Of a stretch of 62,472 bases of DNA, positions 55,132 to 62,472 are shown in pieces. Both the position numbers and the translations under genes were made by a program. Every line of letters starts with the position of its first letter. Position 1 is the stretch's first letter. The notes below the pieces were generated by a model, which did not search any database, was not told where the DNA came from, and worked only from the letters and a program-made list of their open reading frames with translations. The stretch lies in NCBI RefSeq assembly GCF_003386535.1, contig NZ_QTTN01000039.1:1-62472 (forward strand). The letters run 5' to 3'. The stretch is from Paenibacillus taihuensis. Lineage in GTDB: Bacteria > Bacillota > Bacilli > Paenibacillales > Paenibacillaceae.

Positions 55132-55148
55132 ATAACTTAAACAGTTAC
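55132..55148 (-). promoter_or_regulatory. Rrf2-type operator before the NmrA gene
   Basis: ATAAC-N7-GTTAC, 17 bp, about 40 bp ahead of the start. Same pattern as 55667-55683. Confidence 0.55.
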
Positions 55149-55164
55149 AACCTTGGTATAAAAT

Positions 55165-55238
55165 AAAGGTTCCTAGGCAAAACCGTTTTGTTCGCGAATC
55201 TCGCTCGCGAAACCGTTTTGTGCCCTTTAAGAACCTTT
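55165..55238 (-). terminator. long stem-loop after the Rrf2 gene
   Basis: AAAGGTTC / GAACCTTT ends of a long imperfect inverted repeat that contains two CAAAACGGTTT copies and a TCGCGA pair. It overlaps the Rrf2 stop codon and is followed on the minus strand by TATTTTATA. Confidence 0.55.
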
Positions 55239-55650
55239 ACTTAAACTTCTCAAGCAGCTGCGCAATCGTGGTCTGCGCGAGCCTCTGCTCCATCAGCGCC
55301 TGCGCCTCCGCAAGCTCATCTTGAAGCACCTGCTCAATATTCCGACCAACGGAACACTCGATCTTCGAGTGCTCATGAATGCGAAACAGCTGGTTATTCT
55401 CCGTCACGCCCACGGCATGATACACATCGAGCAGCGTAATATCCGCCGGGTCTTTCAGCAAGGCAGCACCGCCAACGCCTGGCTTAACCTCGACCAGACC
55501 GGCTTTCTTCAGCATCCCCATAATCCGCCGAATGACGACCGGATTCGTGTTGACGCTCCCTGCGATATAGTCACCTGTACAATCTGGCGTAACGGCGATT
55601 AGAGAAATTGTATGAACCGCAATTGAAAACCGCGTACTAATCTGCTTCAC
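55237..55650 (-). CDS. Rrf2-family transcriptional regulator, YwnA-like
   Basis: 137 aa from GTG 55650 (KQISTRFSIAVHTISLIAV follows, the usual family start; GGTGGTGG five bases upstream). HTH with NPVVIRRIMGMLKKAGLVEVK, then the G-rich wing PGVGGAALLKDPADITLLDVY. It has only one Cys (ECSVG) in the region where Fe-S Rrf2 proteins hold three, so it is a redox or thiol type rather than a cluster type. Likely represses itself and the NmrA gene. Confidence 0.85.
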   Translation of the reverse strand: MKQISTRFSIAVHTISLIAVTPDCTGDYIAGSVNTNPVVIRRIMGMLKKAGLVEVKPGVGGAALLKDPADITLLDVYHAVGVTENNQLFRIHEHSKIECSVGRNIEQVLQDELAEAQALMEQRLAQTTIAQLLEKFK

Positions 55651-55666
55651 TTTAACCACCACCGTT

Positions 55667-55683
55667 GTAACCATTGTAGTTAC
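55667..55683 (-). promoter_or_regulatory. Rrf2-type operator before its own gene
   Basis: GTAAC-CATTGTA-GTTAC, a 5+5 dyad 17 bp long, just upstream of the GTG start. Confidence 0.6.
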
Positions 55684-55763
55684 TTCTCGCAAGGATGTCA
55701 ACATCGCACTCTAGAGGGCTTTTACGCGGGCATTTACTATTTTACAGGCTTTTCACAACACTT

Positions 55764-57662
55764 TTAGCCGGTCTGCTCCTGAGCCGCCCATTGATTGTGA
55801 ACCAGCCCCGCGTAAAATCCGTTCAACTGGAGCAGCTCCTCATGCGAGCCCTGCTCAATAATTTCCCCGCCGTTCACGACCAGTATGCTGTCTGCCTCCC
55901 GAATCGTGCTAAGCCTGTGCGCGATAACGAAGCTCGTCCTCCCTTTCATCAGCGACTTCATCGCCTCCTGAATATGAAGCTCTGTCCGCGTATCTACGCT
56001 GCTCGTCGCCTCATCCAGAATGAGAATTGCCGGGTTCGCCAGCACTGCGCGGGCGATGGTGAGCAGCTGTTTTTGCCCTTGGCTGAGGTTGCTGCCATCC
56101 GCACTCAAGTCCGTATCGTAGCCTTTCGGCAGTCTTCGAATGAACGTGTCCGCATTCGCGTGTCTAGCCGCTGCCTCCACTTCCTGATCGGTGGCATCGA
56201 GGCGTCCGTAGCGGATATTTTCGCGGATCGTCCCTGAAAATACGTAAGCATCCTGCAGCACGAGCCCGATTTGCTGCCTAAGCTCCTGTTTGCTGAATTG
56301 CTGAATGTCCCTGCCGTCAATCCGAATCTGCCCTGACCCGATCTCGTAGAAACGGGTCAACAGATTGATCACCGTCGTCTTGCCCGCGCCTGTCGGTCCG
56401 ACTAGTGCAATCATCTGTCCGGGAGAGGCCTCAAGCGATAGCTGCTTCAGCACAGGCACGTCCGGCTTGTAGCCGAAGGTTACTCGATCGAACACGACCT
56501 CGCCTCGTATTGGAAGACTCCGGTTCAGCCATTCTTCGCGATCATCATACATCTCCGGCTCCAACTCCAGCACCTCGAACACGCGCTCGGCCCCGGCTAC
56601 CGCGGACTGGAACAAGTTATATTGATTGGCGAGCTGATTGATCGGTTGGCTGAACTGTGTGGAATAGTTAAGAAAGCTGACAATAACTCCTATCGTAATC
56701 AAGTCATGATAGGCAAAGAGGCCGCCGCACACTGCAATGATCACAAACGTAATATTCCGCATCGTGTTCATCATCGGTCCCATCGATCCGGACAGGCTCT
56801 GAGCCTTGATGCTGACCGCCCGCAGCTTCTCGTTAATGTCGCGGAACTGCTCCGTCGACGTAGCCTCCCGCCCGAACACCTTAACGACTTTCAGACCGGA
56901 TATCATCTCTTGCACGAAGCTGTTCACTTCGCCAAGATGCCGCTGCTGCTGGGAGAAATAATGCCGGGTGTACTTCGTAATTCGCTTCGTAATAAACGCA
57001 ATGAGCGGTACAGTCAGTATCGTAATCAACGTCATCCAGCCGCTGAGCACGAACATCATGACGATACTGCCGACCAGCATCAGCACGCCTGAGATCAGCT
57101 GAACGACCGTCTGATTAAGCGTGTTCGAGACGTTGGCGATATCGTTGGTCGCCCGGCTCATCAGCTCGCCGTGCGTCTTCTGGTCGAAGAACGGAACCGG
57201 CAGCCGTTGATAATGCTTCATAATGTCCCGGCGCATGTCGCGGACCGTGTTCTGCGACAGGCTCGAAGCCGAGTACTGCTGAATCCAAGTAAATATCGCC
57301 CCAAGCAAATAGACGCCTAACAACAGCATGCCCATTCGCATAAATCCGTCGTAATGACGGGGGACAACGTAGTTATCGACCATTTTGCCGATCATATAGG
57401 GACCTAGCAAAGCGAGGCCAGAGGTGATCACCGTGCTCAGCACAACGGTAATCAGAGACTGACGCTGCAGCGCCAAGTAACTGCCGATCCTCCGCAGCGT
57501 ACCTGCCGTATTCTTCGACCTTACCTTCCCCGGACCTCCGAGGAGCGGCCCATGACCTTGGCGAAAGCCCATTTGGTCAAAATTCGCCGCCGGCGCAGGA
57601 GCCTGATTCCCGCTAGCTGGGCTCCCGTTAGCTGAACGAGATGGGTTGCTGTTTCTGGGCAT
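55764..57662 (-). CDS. ABC exporter half with intact ATPase site
   Basis: 632 aa from ATG 57662 (GAGG 8 bases ahead), starting inside the end of the partner gene (35-bp overlap). An N-terminal Pro/Gly/Asn-rich tail of about 60 residues, then six membrane helices, then the ATPase with GPTGAGKT, SNLSQGQKQLLTIARA and an intact Walker B ILILDEATSSVD. With the next gene it forms a heterodimeric type-IV exporter (YheI/YheH or TM287/288 style). Confidence 0.93.
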   Translation of the reverse strand: MPRNSNPSRSANGSPASGNQAPAPAANFDQMGFRQGHGPLLGGPGKVRSKNTAGTLRRIGSYLALQRQSLITVVLSTVITSGLALLGPYMIGKMVDNYVVPRHYDGFMRMGMLLLGVYLLGAIFTWIQQYSASSLSQNTVRDMRRDIMKHYQRLPVPFFDQKTHGELMSRATNDIANVSNTLNQTVVQLISGVLMLVGSIVMMFVLSGWMTLITILTVPLIAFITKRITKYTRHYFSQQQRHLGEVNSFVQEMISGLKVVKVFGREATSTEQFRDINEKLRAVSIKAQSLSGSMGPMMNTMRNITFVIIAVCGGLFAYHDLITIGVIVSFLNYSTQFSQPINQLANQYNLFQSAVAGAERVFEVLELEPEMYDDREEWLNRSLPIRGEVVFDRVTFGYKPDVPVLKQLSLEASPGQMIALVGPTGAGKTTVINLLTRFYEIGSGQIRIDGRDIQQFSKQELRQQIGLVLQDAYVFSGTIRENIRYGRLDATDQEVEAAARHANADTFIRRLPKGYDTDLSADGSNLSQGQKQLLTIARAVLANPAILILDEATSSVDTRTELHIQEAMKSLMKGRTSFVIAHRLSTIREADSILVVNGGEIIEQGSHEELLQLNGFYAGLVHNQWAAQEQTG

Positions 57663-59421
57663 GTGCCATGACCTCCTCTTTGCCGAATTGGGACCGGTAA
57701 ATATCTTGATACACTTCGCATGCAGCGAGCAATTCCTCGTGGGTGCCGCTGCCGGCAATCCTGCCAGCGTCAAGCACGACGATTCGATGCGCCCCGGCCA
57801 CAGACGTAATGCGCTGCGCAATGATGAACGTCACCGTGTCCTTCATAATGGCTGTCAGCGCCTCGCGAAGCTTCCGTTCGGTGCCAAGATCAAGCGCGCT
57901 CGCGCTGTCATCCATGATAAGTATAGGCGGTTTAATGAGAAGCGCCCGCGCAATCGAGAGCCGCTGCTTCTGCCCGCCGGATATATTAACGCCCTTCTGG
58001 CCGAGCTGCGTCTCGTATCCATCCGGCAGCTTCTCGATGAAGTCATGCGCCTGTGCAATTCGCGCTGCCGCCTCAATATCCGCTTGCGACGCGTCCGGCT
58101 TGCCGAAAGCGATGTTGTCGCCAATCGTACCCGTGAAGAGGAACGATTCCTGCAGCATCATGCCGATACTCCGGCGGAGCTTCGTGAGCGGCAGATCTCT
58201 TATATCCCGGCCATCGATCTGAATCGACCCCGATGTGACGTCGTACAGACGCGGAATGAGCTGAACAAGCGAGGATTTGCCTGATCCGGTGGCACCGATA
58301 ATGGCGATTGTCTCGCCGCGGCGAGCCTCCAAGTTGATATCCTGCAGCACGAGATCCCCGGCAGCCGCAGATCCGTTGTAGGAGAACGCAACTCCGCTCA
58401 GCTTTACTTGTTGAACCGGAAGCATTGCCGTTGCTTTTTCGTGTTCCACTTTGCTCGACGGTGCGTCTTCAATCTTCGATTTCGTCTCCAGCACTTCATG
58501 GATACGCTTCGCCGATACATTCGCCTGCGAAACATTCATGAGCAGTCCGCTGACCATCAATAAGGACGAGAGCACCTGAATGACATAGTTGATAAAAGCA
58601 ACCAGTTCCCCCACCTGCACGGACCCTTGCGTCACTAAATCCTGACCGCCGTATAGCAGAATCGCTACGAGGCAGCCGTTCATGATGAAGGTGACGATCG
58701 GGGCATTCAGGGCGATGAAGCGTGCCGCTTGAATCGAAATATCCGTGTAATCGCGGTTAACCGCCTCGAAACGCTTCGTTTCATAGCCGGATCTGACGAA
58801 CGCTTTGATAACCCGGATACCTGCGACATTTTCCTGAATGCGCGTGTTCACAGCATCGAGCCTCGTCTGAACGGCTGCGAACAGCTTGGATGAGAATCGG
58901 ATAAGGACAACAAGTACGAGGCTCAGTGCCACCAGCGTTCCTAGCAAAATAAGTCCGAGCCGCATGTTCATCAGCAGCGCCATGACGACACTGCCAATCA
59001 GCAGGCTCGGCGCACGAACAAGGCCCTGCAGCGCGATTTGGAGCAGGTTCTGCACCTGGACGACGTCGCTCGTCATGCGAGTGATCAGCGAGCCTGACTT
59101 CAGCTGATCGACATTGTCGAAGGAGAACGTCTGCACCTTCTTGAACAGCGCTTCGCGGATATCAGCGCCGAAGTTCTGCGAGGCGCGACTTGCGAACAGG
59201 TTGCAGCCAACGCCCGTAATGAGCGACAGCAAGGCCACGACAGCCATGAGGATACCGGTCTTCTCAATGACCGAGAAGTCGCGTTCGACGACGCCGAAAT
59301 TGACAATATGAGCAGCTAACCGTGGCTGCAGCAGGTCGAAGAACACTTCGCCGAGCATGAAGAGCGGACCGAGCAGGACGAATTTCCAATACGGCTTAAT
59401 GTAAGCTCTTAACTCCCACAT
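57628..59421 (-). CDS. ABC exporter half with degenerate ATPase site
   Basis: 597 aa. Six membrane helices, then the ATPase with GATGSGKS, NISGGQKQRLSIARAL and Walker B ILIMDDSASALD: the catalytic Glu after the Walker B Asp is Asp. One non-hydrolysing site is the hallmark of heterodimeric exporters. The His-rich protein gene lies 3 bp upstream. Confidence 0.93.
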   Translation of the reverse strand: MWELRAYIKPYWKFVLLGPLFMLGEVFFDLLQPRLAAHIVNFGVVERDFSVIEKTGILMAVVALLSLITGVGCNLFASRASQNFGADIREALFKKVQTFSFDNVDQLKSGSLITRMTSDVVQVQNLLQIALQGLVRAPSLLIGSVVMALLMNMRLGLILLGTLVALSLVLVVLIRFSSKLFAAVQTRLDAVNTRIQENVAGIRVIKAFVRSGYETKRFEAVNRDYTDISIQAARFIALNAPIVTFIMNGCLVAILLYGGQDLVTQGSVQVGELVAFINYVIQVLSSLLMVSGLLMNVSQANVSAKRIHEVLETKSKIEDAPSSKVEHEKATAMLPVQQVKLSGVAFSYNGSAAAGDLVLQDINLEARRGETIAIIGATGSGKSSLVQLIPRLYDVTSGSIQIDGRDIRDLPLTKLRRSIGMMLQESFLFTGTIGDNIAFGKPDASQADIEAAARIAQAHDFIEKLPDGYETQLGQKGVNISGGQKQRLSIARALLIKPPILIMDDSASALDLGTERKLREALTAIMKDTVTFIIAQRITSVAGAHRIVVLDAGRIAGSGTHEELLAACEVYQDIYRSQFGKEEVMAHAQKQQPISFS

Positions 59422-59424
59422 GCG

Positions 59425-59778
59425 TTAGCTATCCCCTTCATCGCCAGCCTCGGCAGGCGGGATTGGTGGTGGCGGCGGCTCAGATGGGGATGATTCCAGC
59501 TCGTGAATCTCGAAATGCTGGGCGTATTCGTCTATAACCGCTTCGAGTGCTTTCAACTCGCCAAGCACAGTCGGTCTTATATCTTGAAACTCAGGCGCAT
59601 CAAGCTGCCGCAGCAATGTTGCGCGTTTCACTTGGAGCCGCTGCAGAAACTCGAGTGCCCGTCCGCGGCGGAATGTTTGCGCACCATGATGATGATGCTT
59701 GCCATGTCCGGGTCCTCCGTGACCGCCTCGGCCTCCACGACCTCCGCGACCTTCATGACCTTCATGTTCGTGTCTCAT
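59425..59778 (-). CDS. His/Gly-rich protein of the ABC exporter operon
   Basis: 117 aa. Residues 1-32 are His, Gly, Glu and Arg (GKHHHHG at 26-32), likely to bind metal or nucleic acid. Residues 35-95 are helical (FRRGRALEFLQRLQVKRATL; LGELKALEAVIDEYAQHFEI). The tail is Pro/Glu-rich. I know related proteins only as companions of such exporters; no function is assigned. It is the first gene of the operon and sits just behind the palindromes 59801-59852. Confidence 0.7.
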   Translation of the reverse strand: MRHEHEGHEGRGGRGGRGGHGGPGHGKHHHHGAQTFRRGRALEFLQRLQVKRATLLRQLDAPEFQDIRPTVLGELKALEAVIDEYAQHFEIHELESSPSEPPPPPIPPAEAGDEGDS

Positions 59779-59800
59779 CGTTTACACGCCCTTTCTTATG

Positions 59801-59852
59801 TGCATACATTTGTATACAACCACTATATGCTCACTGTATACAATTGTATGCA
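59801..59852. promoter_or_regulatory. paired palindromic operators
   Basis: TGCATACATTTGTATACA (59801-59818) and TGTATACAATTGTATGCA (59835-59852) are near-inverse copies of each other, and each is itself close to palindromic. They lie upstream of the exporter operon and resemble PadR/MarR-type sites. Confidence 0.7.
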
Positions 59853-59885
59853 CTCCTGTCAATTTTAAAAAAAGTTTCTCCGCCC

Positions 59886-59912
59886 TGTCACAAATCCGGC
59901 CCTCCAATTGTC
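59886..59912 (+). promoter_or_regulatory. ECF41-type promoter
   Basis: TGTCACA (59886-59892), 16-nt spacer, TGTC (59909-59912). The known ECF41 target motif is TGTCACA-N16-CGTC. It drives the carboxymuconolactone-decarboxylase-family gene. Confidence 0.7.
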
Positions 59913-59972
59913 TTAGACAGCGAAAGAACGAAAGCTTAGGCAAAACAATAAACCTAATGGAGGTATATATCG

Positions 59973-60422
59973 ATGAAATTAAGAATGAACCACATGAACG
60001 CGAACCGCGCCGGCTTCCAAGCGATGCTGAATTTGGAGGAAGCAGCGAAGAAAATGGGGCTTGATCCTGTCCTGTATGAGCTGATCAAGATTAGAGCTTC
60101 CCAGATCAACGGCTGCTCCTTCTGCCTCGACATGCATGTGACGGATCTTCGCAAAATGGGCGAATCCGAGCAGCGCCTCGCTCTGATTACGGTTTGGAGG
60201 GAGACGCCGATCTTCACAGAGCGCGAGCGTGCGGCGCTTGCGCTGACTGAGGCGGTCACTGTGATCTCTGCTGGCGGCGTGTCGCAAGAGCTGTATGACG
60301 AAGTGAGCGAGCATTTCAGCGAAAGCGAAATCGTATCGCTAGTCATGGCGATCAACGCAATCAACTGCTGGAACCGAATGGCGATTACGACAGGCATGTT
60401 CCCAGGCTGCTACGAAGCATAA
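59973..60422 (+). CDS. carboxymuconolactone decarboxylase/AhpD-like protein
   Basis: 149 aa, all-helical AhpD fold. The redox motif NGCSFCLDMH (about 47-56) holds the CxxC and nearby His of peroxidase-type members. The AHPD core (LIKIRASQINGCSFC) is well kept. In ECF41 systems such a protein (COE class) is the typical neighbour and target of the sigma factor 130 bp downstream. Confidence 0.92.
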   Translation: MKLRMNHMNANRAGFQAMLNLEEAAKKMGLDPVLYELIKIRASQINGCSFCLDMHVTDLRKMGESEQRLALITVWRETPIFTERERAALALTEAVTVISAGGVSQELYDEVSEHFSESEIVSLVMAINAINCWNRMAITTGMFPGCYEA

Positions 60423-60440
60423 GTTCGTGTTATAAGCACA

Positions 60441-60468
60441 AGCCACCCGAGACTCGGGTGGCTTTATT
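60441..60468 (+). terminator. terminator of the AhpD-like gene
   Basis: AAGCCACCCGA/TCGGGTGGCTT stem, 3-nt loop, then TATT. Confidence 0.85.
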
Positions 60469-60555
60469 GGTCTTGCATTGCTAGAATGAGGTCAATATGA
60501 TGAGTTCAAATGAGATGAATTCAAATGAGACGACCTAAGAAAGGGACGATCCGCC

Positions 60556-61485
60556 ATGACGATGAACGAAGCAGCGCCTCAAGTTTCGGCACAGGCCGGG
60601 GCTCAGGTCGAGCAGCTCTACCGCGAGTATAAACCTTTGCTCACTTCCGTCGCCTATCGGATGCTCGGCTCGATGAGCGAGGCTGAGGATGCGGTGCAGG
60701 ACGTGTTTGTCGCCGTCAGCAAGCAAGACAGCGGCTATGCCGTGCAGCATCCGAAAGCCTATCTCGTGAAGCTGGTCACGAATCGCGCGCTCAACATGAT
60801 GAAGGCTGCGCCGCGCAAGCGTGAGAGCTACCCCGGCCAGTGGCTGCCGGAGCCGATTATCGAGCTGGGCGGCGAAGGCTCCGAAGCGCCGCTCGATCGG
60901 ATCGTCCGCGACGAGCGCCTCGGCTACGCCATGCTCGTGCTGCTGCAGATGTGCACGCCGCCGGAGCGCGCGGTGTTCGTGCTGCGGGAGTCGTTCGGCT
61001 ACGACTATGCCGACATCGCCGCGATGCTCGACAAGTCCGAAGCCGCCTGCCGCAAAATCTACAGCCGGGCCGCTGCCAAGATCGGCCACCGGCCGGCCGT
61101 GGAGGACGAGACCGCGCTCGACGCATCGATCAAGCGGTTCGTCCAATCGTTCACGCAGGCGCTCGACACCGGCAAGCTCGAGAGCTTCATTCATCTGCTC
61201 ACAGAGGATGCGGTCATGCTCAGCGACGGCGGGGGCGTCGTCAGATCGGCGATCAATCCGATCACAGGCCGCCACCGGATCGAAGCCTTCCTCCGCGGCA
61301 TAGCGGGCAAAGGCTCGCTCAAAGGCGAGCTTCGCGAGGCTACGATCAGCGGACAGCGCGCCGTGCTGCTGGTCCGCGAGGGCCGCTCGCCGTACGCGAT
61401 TATTTTCGAGCCGGACGAGGAGCTCGGCGCGATCCGGGCGATCTATATGGTCACCAACCCGGAGAAGCTGCGGCGGATTTTTTGA
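60556..61485 (+). CDS. sigJ: ECF41 (SigJ-type) RNA polymerase sigma factor
   Basis: 309 aa. Region 2 at about 20-90 (YRMLGSMSEAEDAVQDVF), region 4 at about 125-185 (ERAVFVLRESFGYDYADIA). A fused SnoaL-like domain (190-309) follows. The ECF41 signatures are all present: WLPEP in the linker, DGGG in the extension and NPEKL near the end. The extension replaces an anti-sigma factor and controls activity. A perfect 15-bp hairpin follows the stop codon. Confidence 0.94.
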   Translation: MTMNEAAPQVSAQAGAQVEQLYREYKPLLTSVAYRMLGSMSEAEDAVQDVFVAVSKQDSGYAVQHPKAYLVKLVTNRALNMMKAAPRKRESYPGQWLPEPIIELGGEGSEAPLDRIVRDERLGYAMLVLLQMCTPPERAVFVLRESFGYDYADIAAMLDKSEAACRKIYSRAAAKIGHRPAVEDETALDASIKRFVQSFTQALDTGKLESFIHLLTEDAVMLSDGGGVVRSAINPITGRHRIEAFLRGIAGKGSLKGELREATISGQRAVLLVREGRSPYAIIFEPDEELGAIRAIYMVTNPEKLRRIF

Positions 61486-61489
61486 ATTG

Positions 61490-61523
61490 GACGGTGAGAG
61501 AGGGAAAACCCTCTCTCACCGTC
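61490..61523 (+). terminator. 15-bp perfect stem-loop after sigJ
   Basis: GACGGTGAGAGAGGG and its exact complement around AAAA, two to five bases after the stop codon. There is no T-run, so it may be a weak terminator or a message-stability element. Confidence 0.7.
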
Positions 61524-61573
61524 GCGCGTAGCGGCGTGATGCGATGCCGTTCGTTGCGATAGACGCTCGCCGA

Positions 61574-61760
61574 CTAAGGAACCCCACAGACGTTATTCAG
61601 CGCAAAATGACCTCCTAGAAACTCTAAGGAACCTCAGGAACGCTATTTGGCGATTTTGGAGGCAAATTCGTGCCGATCGGGCCAAATAAGGTCACTTGGG
61701 TTCCTTAGAAGTTGAGCGAAGAGCAATTTTCGAACGAATAAGCGCTGTGGGGTTCCTTAG
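61574..61760. repeat. 50-52-bp repeats in head-to-head orientation
   Basis: CTAAGGAACC occurs at 61574 and 61624 (50 bp apart), and its complement GGTTCCTTAG ends at 61708 and 61760 (52 bp apart). The halves form one imperfect inverted repeat, with GCTATTTGGC/GCCAAATAAG near the centre. No gene is seen. Confidence 0.75.
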
Positions 61761-61863
61761 AGTACTGGTGGGTGAGCGGCGGGACTGTTGGGATTGTTAG
61801 TTGAGTAAATATAGTGGTTGATGCGTTGTTGGCGATTCCAAATGGGAGCTTTCGGCTTCAGTA

Positions 61864-62098
61864 TGGCAGCGTAACCAGCTAGTTCAGCGTTTGAGTGAGC
61901 CAATTCGGGGCTCTCAGTATCAGAAACACACGAAATGGGCGGCGAGAGAGCCAAACGGATCTTTCAGCGTCGGCGCGGCAGCTAACTAGCAAGTTCGGCA
62001 TCTGAGTGAGCTAATTTGGAGCTTTCAGCACCAGAAACACACGAAATGGGCGGCGAGAGAGCCAAACGGGATCTCTCAGCGTCGGCGCGGCAACCGAC
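61864..62098. repeat. 111-bp tandem repeat, about two copies
   Basis: TGAGTGAGC recurs at 61892 and 62003; CAGAAACACACGAAATGGGC and the following GGCGAGAGAGCCAAACGG recur in the same phase. The stretch 61761-62119 holds no gene. Confidence 0.85.
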
Positions 62099-62163
62099 AC
62101 AAGAAAAGGGCACCTCAACGGGCAATGTCATTAAGTTAAGGTGTTGAACCAAATATCTATGCA

Positions 62164-62201
62164 AAGGAGCAGGTTATCGAAAGATAGCCTGCTCCTTTTT
62201 T
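62164..62201 (+). terminator. terminator inside the IS leader
   Basis: A 15-bp stem (one wobble) closed by GAAA and followed by six T. It would stop transcripts entering from outside before they reach the transposase. Confidence 0.85.
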
Positions 62202-62282
62202 GCGTGAAAAAGAGTAAAAGAACTTGACAAGCAGTTGAAAATGTGTGGCGAAGCCCCTTGAAAAAACGAGGAGGTTTCGCCC

Positions 62283-62472
62283 ATGAATACGTACGCGAAT
62301 TCACTAAAACAAAAGCTGACATCCCTTATTCAAGAAATGTCAGCCGCACCAGCACTGTATGTCAAAAACCCCGAAAAAGACTTTACGCGAAAGAAAAAGT
62401 TACCCTTTGAAACGGTTATGCAGCTCCTGATCTCAATGGGCGGAAACAGCCTATACAAGGAGCTCTTGGAGG
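62283..62472 (+). CDS. IS4-family transposase, N-terminal part
   Basis: 63 codons visible. ATG 62283 sits behind GAGGAGG. The segment RKKKLPFETVMQLLISMGGN, followed by SLYKELLE, matches the N-terminal part of Firmicute IS4-family transposases. The DDE catalytic core is outside the window. Confidence 0.8.
   Translation, partial: MNTYANSLKQKLTSLIQEMSAAPALYVKNPEKDFTRKKKLPFETVMQLLISMGGNSLYKELLE

Larger units (their letters stand above)
62120..62472 (+). mobile_element. IS4-family insertion sequence, left end, cut by window edge
   Basis: The probable end is near GGCAATGTCATTAAGTTAAG (62121-62140), which resembles IS4/IS231-type terminal repeats. It is followed by a terminator (62164-62201) and the transposase start. 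The right end lies beyond the window. Confidence 0.65.

Overview
This 62.5 kb window looks like chromosome from a spore-forming, Gram-positive Paenibacillus-type Firmicute. The signs are: roughly 55% GC by eye with strong AGGAGG-type ribosome sites; a CotD-like spore coat gene; YesN/YesM two-component genes next to a carbohydrate ABC transporter; a lipoteichoic-acid-synthase family protein; a DbpA/YxiN helicase; an FtsA-like protein with a long tail; and Firmicute-style Fur, OhrR and MerR sites. The genus is an inference; no rRNA or tRNA gene is present to confirm it.

Layout. 1-650: the 5' end of a group II intron on the minus strand, sitting directly behind a terminator, plus a small promoter/ORF/terminator unit. 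800-10.8 kb: metallo-hydrolase, thioredoxin-reductase-like protein, dbpA, HTH-TPR regulator, cotD-like gene, greA, AraC/GyrI regulator, a 14-unit array of 51-bp repeats, rlmN and a CBM9-like protein. 10.8-18 kb: MerR/MFS efflux operon, two rhodaneses under a CsoR/CstR-type operator, and a Fur-controlled siderophore uptake system. 18-30.5 kb: catalase remnant, LtaS-type enzyme, monooxygenase/MarR pair, two convergent hybrid kinases, VOC protein, UPF0303 protein, flavodoxin-fold reductase and a globin-coupled sensor. 30.5-43.4 kb: mostly metabolic and stress genes (DUF488/DUF4180, LLM oxidoreductase, ferritin-like protein, extradiol dioxygenase, nucleoside hydrolase, Ohr, ChrA) and the FtsA-like operon. 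43.6-52.8 kb: a carbohydrate-sensing and uptake cluster (response regulator, kinase, three binding proteins, two permeases). 52.9-61.5 kb: frameshifted FAD monooxygenase, NmrA/Rrf2 pair, heterodimeric ABC exporter with a His-rich protein, and an ECF41 sigma factor with its carboxymuconolactone-decarboxylase partner. The window ends in intergenic repeats and the start of an IS4-family insertion sequence.

How the parts work together. The siderophore lipoprotein diverges from its permeases and ATPase, with two Fur boxes between them. The YesM-type kinase is followed by a membrane-anchored sugar-binding protein that probably feeds it signal, and YesN would then switch on the downstream transporter. 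The ECF41 sigma factor probably drives the AhpD-like gene through a recognisable TGTCACA-N16-TGTC promoter. An Rrf2 repressor and an NmrA reductase share the operator rTAAC-N7-GTTAC.

The strongest candidate for something undescribed is a family of 51-bp intergenic repeats. It recurs at 1683, 8114, 18417, 30543 and 40120, and perhaps 61574. The unit length is kept, one part of the unit is conserved between loci, and a short palindromic core varies from locus to locus while being nearly uniform inside each array.
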